Shown: positions 38,159-50,452 of the stretch, in pieces
Layout: each line of letters starts with the position of its first letter
Numbering within the stretch: position 1 is the first letter of the stretch
NCBI GenBank assembly: GCA_013398055.1
Contig: VZRS01004052.1
Location: forward strand, 62,001-126,000
DNA: 64,000 bases
Origin: Ifrita kowaldi
Lineage: Eukaryota; Chordata; Aves; Passeriformes; Cinclosomatidae
Direction: 5' to 3'
The notes under the pieces: generated by a model
Seen by the model: only the letters and a program-made list of their open reading frames with translations
Told to the model about the DNA's origin: nothing
The model's database searches: none
Program-made: the position numbers and the translations under genes

Positions 38159-38530
38159 GGGGATGCTCAGGGGGGACCTCTCTGTTTTCTACAACTGCCT
38201 GAAAAGTTGTAGTGAGGAGGGGCTGATCTCTTCTGCCATGCCTGCAGTGAGAGGACAAGAGGGAATGGTCTTTACCTGAGACAGGGGAGATTCAGATTAG
38301 ATATCAGAAAGAAAATTTTCACTGTTGAAAGTGGGTGTCACTGTTGAAAAGGGGAACAGGCACTGGAACAGGTTGCCCAGGGAGGTGGTGGAGTCACCAT
38401 CTTTGGACATGTTGGCATCTGGATCTGGCTCTGGGTGACGTGGTTTAGGGATCCAGTGGCAGTGCTGGGTGAGTGGTTGGACTGGATGATCTGGTAGGTC
38501 TGTCTCAGCCTTGCTGGTTCTATGATTCTG
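37950..38530 (+). repeat. CR1 LINE fragment, ~580 bp, most complete in window
   Basis: It runs from 'GTAGTCAGCAGGACC' through 'GGGATGCTCAGGGGGGACC', 'CTACAACTGCCTGAAAAG', 'GAGGACAAGAGGGAATGG', 'TCAGATTAGATATCAG', 'GGCACTGGAACAGGTTGCCC' and 'GTGGTGGAGTCACCATC' to 'GACTGGATGATCTGGTAGG' and the tail 'GGTTCTATGATTCTG'. A short imperfect internal repeat of 'TCACTGTTGAAA' lies at about 38319-38350. It covers the end of the reverse-transcriptase region and the 3' UTR, but no intact frame. Confidence 0.95.
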
Positions 38531-38919
38531 CAGCATCTACCCTGGAGCAGCAGTGAAAGATGCTACCACCAAAAGAAAAAAAAAAAAATTAAATTAGTTT
38601 AATACCACACAGGCCCCCCAGGACAGGGAGTTCTTTCTTGGACTAATGATTCAAGTCACATGATGCAAAAGATGAATGGACTTGAAAAATCCCCTCAGCA
38701 GAATATCTGACAGTCCAAGAGACAAGAAAACTTAACTGCAAACTCCACTCACCTGTAATTACTTTTCTGGATTTGCATCCTGTGGCTCAGGAAATGCACT
38801 CAGATTTTGTCCTTACCCACATCTCCAAAGGCTGTTGGGTGTTAATCATTGTCTGGTACCATAAAACACAACAGCCATCACTATCAAGCCTGCCAACTTA
38901 ACAGACTCTTGTGATGGGA
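38531..38919. other. unique non-coding sequence with an A-rich patch
   Basis: An A-rich run lies at about 38568-38588, just downstream of the CR1 end. Otherwise nothing recognised. Confidence 0.4.
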
Positions 38920-39420
38920 ACGTTTCTATAGACCTACACAATAAGACTAATTGCATGGGCTTGCTGTAAAAGCCAGAGGTCGTTTGATTACTGGCTGTTT
39001 TGTACCATAAAAGTGCACATTAATTATTTAAAAGATGGACTTATAATTATTGTAAGCTCTAAGTAATTACCTATAATTTTGGCAAGTGTTAGAAAAACTG
39101 ATAGTCTAGCAAATTCAGGTTTTAGTCATTAGTAAGCTACTAATTACATTTAAATTGTAAAATGAGAATTATGCAATTTATCTCCCCAATAATGCATAAA
39201 CATTACAGTGATTGTAGGTTTTAATGGACTATATTATTACTATAAAAAGCAGAGCAGTGATGGGCAGTGAGGGGCAATTTGAGTTCATTGCTGTTATTTT
39301 ACATGATAATTGCTTATCAGTGACTGCACAGTGATGGGTCTTCTTGATTAACATGGGGTAAGTCCATTCCACCCATCAAACTGTACTGGAAAATAACAAA
39401 ACTTAGTGAAGTGTCACTAA
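38920..39420. promoter_or_regulatory. candidate developmental enhancer with TAATTA cluster
   Basis: An AT-rich, non-repetitive block contains four TAATTA homeodomain cores in 126 bases: 39021-39026, 39044-39049, 39064-39069 and 39141-39146. Near them are 'CTAATTGCATGG' (about 38949), 'CGTTTGATTACTGG' (about 38981) and 'GATAATTGCTTATC' (about 39305). No open frame and no known repeat. TAATTA is the core bound by Antp/paired/LIM-class homeodomains. The call is inferred from motif density, and conservation has not been tested. Confidence 0.5.
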
Positions 39421-39873
39421 AAAGAATTGATTAATCTTCTATCAATACAGGACTAATTGCTATAGGTAAACAATCTAGAAATTACATATTCTCTATCCCT
39501 TAAGAAAAGCAGAATTCCCAAGTCATACTGCCTTGCCTAGGGCTGCTTTTTCTTTTTACTTCTCAGGATCTTTTCTCATACACTCCCCACCCATCCCTGA
39601 GGCTACTCAGTGCTACTCCACCACCTATAAAGAACAAGAATGAATAGAAACACGCCACCAAGTAATACATGCACATAAGGATTTTTCAAATGCTGCCATT
39701 CCAAAGCAGCCTGTGTCCACCTAATATCCCAGCATGTCAATGGCAAATCCGTTTCAACACAAGCAAAGCAGTGTAAGGACTAGATTCAGTTTACCAGACA
39801 ACCGAACAGGTCTGAAACAGTAAATTGTTCAGCATCATTCCAGAAAGAGGAAATTTGTAATAATGTAATGATG
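39421..39873. other. unique non-coding sequence
   Basis: AT-rich, nothing recognised. Ends at the ATA microsatellite. Confidence 0.4.

Positions 39874-39913
<40 letters not shown>
39874..39913. repeat. (ATA)n microsatellite, about 13 units
   Basis: Uninterrupted trinucleotide repeat of 40 bases, preceded by an imperfect 'GTAATAATGTAATGATG' lead-in. Likely length-polymorphic. Confidence 0.97.
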
Positions 39914-39915
<2 letters not shown>

Positions 39916-42900
39916 GCAAACTATCAAAGGTGATCAAGTAACTATGAGTGCATACATTTTGATCTTACAGACAATCACCTGTCTCTCTGCAGCAGCAGGT
40001 GTTCACAAAAGGGCCAATCCCTGCTTAGCAAGAGCCCCAAAATCTTTACAGTGGCAGCAGAAAGTCAGTAAGAGAAAAGTGGGGAGACCTGTGTGAGGCT
40101 GGGACACAGCAAACCGGAGCACAAGACTGCGGTGTCCAGAGCACACAGGGACATCCTGACAGCACTCCCACGGGGCTCAGAGGAAACCTTACCATCTAGG
40201 GTTGAAAGTCCAGGGCAGGAGGTTTGTTGCAATTTAATAATGTCATTGTTCCTTTGGTTTCGGGTGACGGGTGATTTCTATGTGTGGAATAAGCAAGTCA
40301 TCCATCAGACAAATGTGTCAGTCACACAAGGCTTAGGAGTAATGCTGGTGAACACATTAGGATGGAAATGGAGGACATTCTATCCAGCTGAAAATTATTG
40401 CAATTAATCCACATTAGAAACTAGATGAGTTTATATCCCAGACACTGTATTTTCAGCCAACAGCACTTCCCTCCACAGCCAAGCAGTGGTATTGGAGTTC
40501 AATACTTCCTGAACAGAAAAGGCAACACCAGCCACTGTGGATCACTCAGGCAATTTCCTTGTGGATTTTCACCTTCCCCGTTCCATGAACTATTCAGAAA
40601 ATTGAGCTGAAGGATTGGTACAGGTGAGGACCATGCCCCATAGTAAATTGTTTCATGATTTCAGTGTGACTCCTGTCTGCAACAGGGGGAAAACTTGTCT
40701 CCTCATGATGTGGGAGGAATGAAATGCTGGGACTGTATTTCCAGTTTTGTCCACAGCGAGACACTTTCACATGGTGTGCACCTTAAAAGCTGGAGTCTTG
40801 CCAGTGTAACTGGCTTGGTGTGACACCAGGGAAATTTAAGAGCTGCTTTGTATTGTTATTTTACAAGCCCTTATACAGTGTTTGTTTTAAATGATGTGTC
40901 TGCCGAAATGATGAAAGCCAGTGCTTGCTGTGCTGCGCTTTGCGACTGCTGTCTTCTCCTGGAGATGAGATATTACTTTTCACTAGAGTTTCCCAGAAGG
41001 CAGGAGCAGCTTTAGCCTTTGGGGCACCAGATCTGCTCAGAACTCCCAAAAATAAAACCCAGGGAAATGATCATGGCCTTAGCCCCGATCTGCGTGTCAT
41101 TTAGCAGCGTGGTTCTGCAGACGTTGGATGGCAGGCAGGAAGCTGCCCTGGCAGAGGACACGCAGCAGCAGTGGCAGAGCCCACACCTCAGTGACCAGGT
41201 GGGGACACCAGCACTGCTGTATGAGCCATTCCCAGGGCATGTGGGGCACCTCCCCTACTCTGCTAACAGCAGCGAGGGGGTGCTCTTTGCTTCTGGGATG
41301 TGGCTCAGGCTTTTATTTGTGAGACTTTTGAAGGCCATGGGAACTTAGTTTCTGGTGTCAATGCTCAGGCCAACCCCTACTCCCTGCTGTGTGAGCTGGG
41401 ACATGAGGAGGCTCCTGCCCTGGCAGCTTTGTTGAATTGGGCAGATCTGGCTGGTGCGTATTTCTCTAACAGTAAGAACCAAAACCTCCACCCCAGAGGA
41501 CAGGCAGGAAAAGACAGAATTACTTTTTGTCGAGTGATAGGCTCCAGCTTCCTTAAGAGCAATACAGGATCATCCCTAGGAACTCAAAAACTGATGAAAT
41601 TCCTGCCCTGTATAACTTCCAGGTTGCTACTGAGTGAAAGAGTTGGAAATAACAGGACCCTGAGGACTTTGATGCTGCTTAAGAAATCTAATCCGAGAAC
41701 TTCTCTCTGCCAGTGCCCAGGATCAGGTGCTTCAGTGAAGATGTACTAAGCCTTACAAGAGCTAAACAATGGATAACGTAACTCTACCACTTCTACTCAA
41801 GGCTTCAGCCTAATCCCCATTTAGCATAGTTTCACCTATACACTTGGGCATTGGAATTTATACCCCCTACAAGACTTTTTATTAAGTAGATTAATTCTGC
41901 ATTGAAACATCCAGTGACTCTTTGCATGTCCCTAAATTCCGGCCCTTTGTAGGAATTGCACATTTATATTATAGGCACATCGAGGCACTGGAAAAACTTC
42001 CTTTCTCTAGCAAGCACTATTTGCCCTCTGGTTCAAAGAAGCATCTGGTCACAGGTCAGTGATTAACCAGAAAGCATCTGAAGAGGAACAGCTCTTCAGC
42101 CAGTGCACATTTGCTCTGGGATGGTGATAGCGATGGCTATGTGGGGACACAGGATCACTGTGCTGACAGGGACCCGATGGGACACTGAGTCCCAGGCCCT
42201 GACAGCAGAGGCCACTACACCACATCATCTCTTTCACACATGCTTCCAGATGTATCTTTACTTTAAACTGGCAGTATTTTTGTCTCTGGTATTCTGGCAT
42301 TAATGCTGCTCTGTTCCCAAATCTTCTTACTTTAATGGCTAAATACTGTCTTATTGCCAGGCTAGATTAATTCATGGTTAATCTATGTTTTGCTCTTAGC
42401 CAATGCATTCCTCTCTCTCTCACTGCTCTGTACTCCCATATGGTATTTTTAGACAGCAATCAGCTCATCTCTTGGTCTGCGATTTGCCAGACTAAACAAG
42501 CCAAACTCCTCCCATCCCATTTCCTACAGTACATTCTACCTTCCTTTAACCTCTCAGTTCAAGTTCACCTTTCCTGGATGGGACTCACTGGAGTGGTGCT
42601 GTTTCAGACACAGCTGGCATGGATACTTCCCCTTCCTTTGAAGACAACCTTCCTCTGACAAACTCCAACATCACAGTATTTCCACAGCTGCAGCACAGGG
42701 GCGCTTCCCATCATCAGCCAACACAAAAGGAAATCATCTCATTTGTTTTTAACTGCTGTCTGTTACACTACTTTGAAAAAGTTTTGCTATTAGTCCAAGC
42801 AAGCACATGACCTCTCCCTTCGTGTTTTTAAATTTCAGCAATGAACACTACAAACTGTTTAACACTGTTCATGGGATAAAATTTTTCCAACAAAAAATTG

Positions 42901-43850
42901 TTTCATTACAACTGCTCTGAGCCTGCTTGCTCCAGTTCTTCCCACAGGTTTGGCACACAGCTCCCAGGACTCTGCCAGCCTCTTCTCTGTTGATCTTGGA
43001 TGAACAAAAGAGCTGTTCTCCAAGAGCAGCTGCAGGGGAGAAAGAGATGTGGAGCCCTAGCTTTGCCCACCTCACGTGAGCTCCTCCCTGCAGAGCCCTC
43101 AGGACTCCAAGGAGCATGTACAGCACAATACCAGGGCTGCTGAGCCCATTTTGCATGTGGCTGGTGAAGGCCAAACCTTTGTGCTGCCAGAACTGCACAG
43201 TGTAACTGTCCCTCAGGGAGGTCTGGAAGGTACCACTGCCCCCAAAGTCACCATCCCCACTTTACTGGGCACTGAGCTCAGCTGGACCAACCTTCCCAGT
43301 GCTCCTCAGCAGCCTGTGCCACCTGACTGCCCTCTGGAAGTGTGTGTTGCACAGAAGGCTGAGAGCAAGAGCATTGCCAAGAAGGTACCAAAAGTCTGAT
43401 AGGACCAATGGTGGGTTTGGTGCTAGAAATCCCAGCTCACTATTGCTTTGAACTTACTTGTGTTCTCACTGATGTCCAGGGCACATTTTTTTCAGTAGCA
43501 TTTGTATCCCATTAATTCACACAAAGGCCCTTTCTTGGGTTTTACACAACAATATCCACTCCCAGTGCTCTGCATATTTGCATGTTTTATCAGCAGATGG
43601 GTTTTTAGGCACAAAGTCCCTGTCTGAAAGGGGAGCAATGCCTGCCAGGAGTGCATGAGGTGTCTGCCTGTGCAAAAGCCACCAGTGACATTACTGCCAG
43701 AGAGGCTGGGCTACCAGGGCACTGGAGGGAACAGCTCTGAAATCCGCTTGCCCGGGTTTTAGAGATCCTTCTCCAGCCTGCCTGGGTCCGAGAAAAGGCA
43801 GCTGAGCCTCATTAGTGAGGCAGCCAAGCAGGACAGGTAGCCTCAGGTTA
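39914..43850. other. unique non-coding sequence
   Basis: No gene recognised. The longest frame (149 codons, plus, 41300-41749) has no identifiable domain. ATTTGCAT octamer at 43576-43583. Confidence 0.4.
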
Positions 43851-44045
43851 CACTAACAAGCCAATTAAAAGGACTTATAAAGGAAACTTGGCTGGGTAAC
43901 AGGGAGGAGGAAGTTTGGCAGCTCTGGCTGGGGAGGCAGAGCTGTGCAACTGAAGATGAGTTGCTGTGCAATTACTGAAGTTTTTTCTATTGTGCCATGG
44001 GGGAAGAGGAGCCTAAAAAGATTAAAGATGGCTGATTTGGGGCTG
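43851..44045 (+). mobile_element. possible old LTR remnant
   Basis: The block has a CCAAT box (43861-43865), TATAAA (43876-43881) and, about 145 bases on, ATTAAAGA (44021-44028), a plausible decayed AATAAAG polyadenylation signal. Between them is a G/A-rich stretch with repeated 'GGGAGGAGGAAG' and 'GCAGAGCTGTGCAACTG' type words, like the R region of some avian ERVL-type LTRs. Ends and target-site duplication were not found. A chance arrangement or a real core promoter are the alternatives. Confidence 0.3.
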
Positions 44046-47000
44046 TGATGTTAGTTTATCTCATCAGAGACTGAAGTAAACCAAATAGAAGTAAATAATG
44101 ATACTCCTGCTCTGCCTAAATACTTTAGGGCATTTTGGAGTCCCTGTTTGACCCAACAGGCAGGTGGGGTCCCAGGATCCCACCAACACCCTGGAGGCCT
44201 TCTGAGGAAGCTGGGTGGGGAGGCTCCGTCATACAGCAGTTCCCAGTCACCAGAGACCAAATCCAAACACACTGCCAGCATTTTATAGAAAACAAATTCC
44301 AACCCAAATCTGCCCAAGTTCTCCTCTAAGGACGAAAATTAAAATAATGACTCCAAACAACATTTTCAACTCCATCAATCTGTCTCAACAATGGGGGGGA
44401 TAAAGAAGGTTGTTGGGCTTTTTGGTCTGGACTTGAACTAAATTATTATGCAAACTGACCTCTGTGTTTGTCAACGCATTTGCATCTCATACCCGAAACT
44501 ACTTTTGATGTCTTTGAGGATCCATTACAAACCAGAAAACCCGTATTAATTCACTGTGATTTGATAGACTTGGGTTGGCAAAATTCCTACAAGTTTTCTC
44601 CAGATCTGTGCAATGGATCTTTGCCCATGAGTTAGGGCAAGTTTTATGTATCCAGTCCAATGTCCTGTTCCATGCACTGGCCAAAAACCAGTGCTCCTGA
44701 GTAATTCCTTCTGCACAAGCACTGCTGGAGTCTGGTAAGCAAAAACAGCCCATAAAACCACATGATCATTTTTCAGCCATGTGAGAAGAACACAGAGAGC
44801 TCTGTTCTGACTTGAAGTCCCCAGCACAGTGCTAGCATTAGACAAATAATGACAATAGCTTCTTGCATCAAGATGCCTCAACTGGAAAGAATCCCAGCTT
44901 AATCTGATGGAACAAAGCTGCCTACAGGAGGCACAAACTCAAATAGGTCCTGGGACACCTGCCTGAGCATCAAGGTGCATATTCCACCCACATGGCTGAG
45001 ATCTCCTGAGCCTGGGAAGGGCAAACAGCAGACCCATGTTTGTGTTCAGCACATCTGAACGATCACATGACAAGGGAAAATCACATCTACATGGCCGGGT
45101 ATCGCTGAGAAATCAAGCACTTTCACTTTTCAAGTGGAAGACAAGAAAACCATAAGTTCTCACTTCATTTTTTTTCCAATAAAGAATAGACACAGTCTTT
45201 TCCTATTTTAACAGATGGATACCACTCCTACCTGGGAAGGAACATGCACTGTCTTTTGTAGCTGGATCAAAGTAAAGTTGAAAGGATGAAATGAGACCTG
45301 TCAACCATGAAGAACTGCATGGCAAAGAAAACAAGTGGTAGCTCTGAGAGTTCTGGGTTTGGGACTAGAAGAGGAGAGAGAGAGGGAGACTTGTTTTTAC
45401 AAATCATTTCAAGGACTATCAATTTGAACTCCTCAATACCACAAACACAGTGCTTCCAGTACATCTACAAGGATGTTGTCTGGCTGTCCAGCATCGAAAT
45501 CTTCTAAACGACTCACTGAACATACAGTTGCTGGGGTCAATGAGTTTATCATGTAACAGAAGTTGGTGTCTGACCAAACGACACAGAAAAATGTCAAAGT
45601 TCTACTACTCTAAGGAATTTGAAAAGCTAGAATAAGACATTACTTAAAATAATAGCAGAAATCAAAATGCCAGAAGATGGCCTTGGGGCAACCACAGTGA
45701 GGTTTGGGCAATCTAGACACAACTGGTCTCCTACAAATTTCCTGAGTAAAGACCAAGTACACTGCAGTATAACTATGTCCCCAACAGAAAATAGGGATAA
45801 AATTTCTCCATCTATTCTTAGTTAAAAATAAAAGAACTTTAATGAGGACTTGGATAGTGTCTTCTGAAGTCAGTATGCAACATTTCACACCTCACCCCAA
45901 GGTAACTGCTAGAGTTTCCATATATTCATCACAGACAGTTCTAATCCAAGACATCCCAGGCTGTTTAGCCTTATCTTTTCATGGAAGAGTGCAGAAGATG
46001 ATTAGCTGAAAGGCACTACTGCTAATCCTACCTCACTTCTACCCCAAGATCATCAGAGGGATAAGAGCGTTACTGCTACTAAGAACCACCTTGGCTTGAA
46101 ATCCTCGTGATAAAGTTTCAAGTGAAATAAGAAGCTTTCAACTGCACAGATACTGAAATAAACAGAAACAGTTTTAATATGAGATCTTCTATACTTTACA
46201 AGGAAAAACTTCTGAAGACTTTTGAGAGCGACAACACTATTTCCTTGGGCTAATGTAGATATAATGGTTTTCCCCTTTAACTGAGAGTTGTCAATGGTTA
46301 AATCTCAGGGAGATCAAAAGAGACTTTTAATTTAACCCAAGAATTTTTTCCCCACTTGGAAATGTTTCATGAATCTTCTTTTAAACATGAATCTCTGAGA
46401 AAGTGAACAAGGAAAAAACAGTCATCTGCACAGATTTTAAGTAAACCAGAAACATACAGAAGCTAATGAAACATTAAGTGAAAATGTACCTATCTGTGGC
46501 TACTTAATTCCCCATGTCTTGGTCCTTGGAAGCAAAATGTAAAGATAACATGAATAAATCAACAGCTTTGAGAAACCAACACAGAGGCAGCATTTCATGC
46601 AGATTGGTTCATCTTCATGACCTGTTCAGCCATGAAGATCTAATCTCAACATCTTCTGACCCGTCTCCATAGTTCATTATTTTCTAATCACTTATGGCCC
46701 TTATCGAAGAATGCTCTGAGCTTCTCGGACTGGAACAAATCCATAAATCAAAGACAACAGCTTCTTGGCTCTCTTTTGCAGCCTGTCTTTTCTTTATAAT
46801 CTTGTCCATCTGTTGAATCTGAAATTCACTTTGTGTGCGTGTAAATATACTGCTAGCAAAAATTAAGAAAAAAGGGAAAATATTTCCAGTACAGAATAAA
46901 TTGTCCATTGACTCTCTGAGCTGGTGCGAGACATTAACCTGGCATCCACTCAGGGGACTGAGGATACCTACTGCAATCTGTTAACTTGCTGTTCTCCAGC

Positions 47001-50000
47001 AGAGTTTCTCACTGTTCCTTTATAGATATATAGCTTCTTTCCCATGGGTAGGCAATAGGAAAAAGGATGACTCACAAAATAACAAACTGATTATTTTGAT
47101 GGCTCTCTGTAGTTTGTGTTAAAAATTTTGCAATGCAAATTAAGAACACATGCTTATTACCCATCAATCTTTGTGTCAATTTCTGAAAGGAAGTAACAAT
47201 CAAATTTGATATTTGTTTATTTTCTGGATTCCAAAGAGGCCTTTGTCCTCCTAATATTCTTCAGTAAAATCATCCTTATTGGGCCACAACAGTGACTTAC
47301 AGATAACTTTCTGCTCTTTAAAGGAGATTACATGAGTGACATTTGTTGTAGTTTTATCTCCCAGATCAGTAGAGAGAAATGCTTTCAGACCCCTTAAAAG
47401 GGAGCACCTCCCAGGGTGTAATGGATTTAACAAGGACTGAAACAACACCCAGACAAAGAGGATGAGAGGGGCTATCTCAAGCTAAGAAGACGAGAGGGAC
47501 TTTCCTCTTCACTTCAGCTAGACAAATAAGAACTATATTCTTCCACTTTCAATAACAAACTTGTAAGACTTGTCAATAAAAGCAGCAGGAGGTAGAGCAG
47601 TGCACAATGATGGGAAGATTTAATGTGCGCTCTTCTCACCTGTGGCTGGTGGGGGGTGTCTTTTTTTACATATCACAGCAAGAAGAAAGTTTAATTTTGA
47701 TGGAAATAAGGCAGAACCTGACTGGTGAAGTCACTCAGGAGCTATTTCATCATTTCTCATGTGCAGTACTGGCCAGAAGGGAAGACAGTGGACAGGGCAG
47801 GGAAGCAGAACAGGCAGAAAAGGACAGAGATGGGAAAACCTGCTTTTGAAAAAAACATTTGCAAAGAAGGGAGATATAAAAGAGTTGTGCAAAACTTGTC
47901 CTGCTCTACTTTATTGGACATTATTTCCAAGCTTGGGCTGGTGAATCATTAAGAAAACTTCCCAAAGCACAAAGTAGCACAGACCTGATGCAGCAGAAAA
48001 TTCCACAGCAACTGCACACACACTTAGTCTAACTAACAATAACAGCTCTTGTGAGGCTGGTAAATTACTCTCTCATAAAGGCATTGAAATACTTTCAAAC
48101 TGGCATTTGGCTTTGCCCCAGCCTGGTTTTGAGCTGGGTACCTTACCCTAAAGACATGCCTGTACAGTAACTTAGGCTCCTGTCCTGATTCAGAAGGACC
48201 TGATTTGATATATCTAAGACAGAGCATCTATCTGGGATTGAATTTACCAACTAAAAGCACTGGAAAGCAACAGGAATCCACAAGAAAAAAATAAAGATAA
48301 CACAGTTCTGGAATATAGATAAATATAAAACTTCTACTGTAAATGGATTTAAATTTCTGAGGCAAGACAAGATGTGCTATACCTCACCTCTGTGTTTTCC
48401 TTACCCAGACAACTTACTGGGATTTATTTGTTGCTGTCTAACATTCCATAACATTCAGACATCATTTATCTCTCAATGCACAGTCAAAGTTGGCAGTGTT
48501 ATTTAGGAGCTGAGCAACCAAGGGATAAAACACAAGTTGCTTATTTGAGATCAGTCTCATTTGAAAATATTTAGATAATTAATAGACAAGTTTACTCTTA
48601 AGTTCTTCTTTGTTGTAAGCAAAACTGACAATGAAATTAGGCCTACTTGAAGTAACCAAAATAATAACTACAAATACTGTTCAGCAGCCAGTTGCTGCAC
48701 CAGTGTGTGAGCCCGAACACTTGTGTGGTGTGAGTTAGTTTGGCCCCTGAAGAAGCTGCAAGTCTCCACTGCTCAGGGTAACAGACAGCTCAAGTACTTC
48801 ATAGTTTTGAGACCCCTTAGGACAAAAAAAACTGCTGTAAAAGATGTGCCATGTCTCTGTAATACATCTCACTGTCTACTGGTCACCATAAAATAAGACT
48901 TCAGAGCAAGTGAGGAGGAAGGTACAGACAGTCTGCTTAATAGGGGGGAGACGCTAAAAGTACAGCTTATCACCTCTAGTTCTGGGTTATTTGGAAAAGT
49001 TCTGTCCTACCCAAGGACCGGGAGGTAGAACAGACATATGCTGAAATAAATCAAACCCTATATTGTCCATCATATCTTCTGACTAGCTATATGGCATATT
49101 TTCTGTCTTATCTTTTGTTGTATTTTTCTCTGGGAAGTCAATAAAGAAGCTTTTCTTTCTTTGCTTGTCAGTTACACTTCTGGAACAGTTAAAAAACACA
49201 ACCCTTTTCCAGGAGACTATTTCCTAGAATATAACATCATGCACAGACTATCACAGGCACAAAGACTGTCATGTCCAACTTCTAAAGAGTATATGAAGAA
49301 TAACTTCATTTACATGCTTTGTCTGCATGTTTTTCCTGCTTTAAAGATGGTTTTCAGGTTTCTTTGGGGAAAAAATATTTTCCCTGTGTGGATGTAAAAA
49401 GCACAAACTGTCCTGGACTGGCCTTGTTGCCCAAAGCTCACAACCGAGTGCCAAACTAAGCACGTGCCAGTCTGAATCACGCAAGAGATGAGGATTTAGA
49501 TAAGTTAAACAAAAGTACTAAGAAGGAAGAGATCACTTTTCAGGCTGCTCCCCAATGGCTTTTCCAAGCTGTATTTCCACAGAGGGATCAAGCTATAACC
49601 CAGGGGCCAGCAGTGGCATCCATCTATTCCCTGTCCATCCCCAAAGCAAATCCTATTGCTTGATGCTGCCACCTGTTCAGTGTGCCTGTCTGTGCCAGGG
49701 TGAGAACGAAAGCCGAGGTTATTAAAAAAGCAGTTTGGCTAAATAAGGGAGCTCATTATGTGTGCTATTTTTGTTCCTCAAATGCCTGCCTTCCTCTCTT
49801 TCCCTTGAGGTTTCCAGAGAAATCTGACAATCAGGGCTGAGGTTTACTGTCAGCTTCCATTAGGCAAATCAACCTGGCTGGGAATGGGGGAAGGACAAGG
49901 GGAAAATTGCCCTAAAAGTGAGCTGATTCAGCACCAATCATGTCTTTGTGCACATACCCACTACCAGAAAGGGCTGGGCTTGAGGCTCTGTCCCAAACCC

Positions 50001-50290
50001 GAGCCCTTTGAGAGCCTCTGCTGTGAAACGCCGTCGTTGAGCACCATCCTCTGTCAGAGCCGCAGCAATGGGCACAGCACACAGCTCTCACTGCCCTGAC
50101 AAAGCAAATGACCTTCAGCGTGTTCACCTGGCACAGAACTCATTTCCCATGTTGTAATTGATGTGTAAAAGTGGTCTTCATTACTTGAACTAAAGACACA
50201 CGAGCCTGCAAAACAGATGATTTGCCCCAGAATATGAACAGACTCTCTGGGTGTAGAGCATTGGATTTGACATTTCAAAATCTCTGCATT
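44046..50290. other. unique non-coding sequence
   Basis: No gene firmly recognised. A minus-strand frame at 46684-46908 has an acceptor-like tract and is discussed as a weak exon candidate. An AATAAAG polyadenylation-like signal lies at about 49140. The rest is AT-rich without identifiable repeats. Confidence 0.4.
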
Positions 50291-50308
50291 AAAAAAAAAA
50301 AAAAAAAA
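50291..50308. repeat. poly-A run (18 A)
   Basis: Eighteen A. The sequence to its left does not resemble a processed transcript that I know. Confidence 0.95.
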
Positions 50309-50384
50309 TTGTCTTACTTTTCAATTTTCCTTTAAAAATAGGGATTTTCCATCCGTGATTTTATATGCATTCCGCCAGTTTACA

Positions 50385-50452
50385 GAGAATCACAGAATGG
50401 GTTGGCAGGGACCTTAAAGATCATCTAGTTCCAACCCCTAGTTGAGTGGGGG
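50385..50452 (-). repeat. CR1 LINE 3' tip, minus strand
   Basis: Plus-strand reading 'GAATCACAGAATGGGTTGGC', 'AGGGACCTTAAAGATCATCT', 'AGTTCCAACCCCTAG' is the reverse complement of the last ~65 bases of a CR1. It is a severely 5'-truncated insertion. Confidence 0.92.

Noticed and set aside
50291..50308. Poly-A run as the tail of a processed pseudogene
   Set aside because: The upstream sequence matches no transcript that I recognise, and no target-site duplication is visible.
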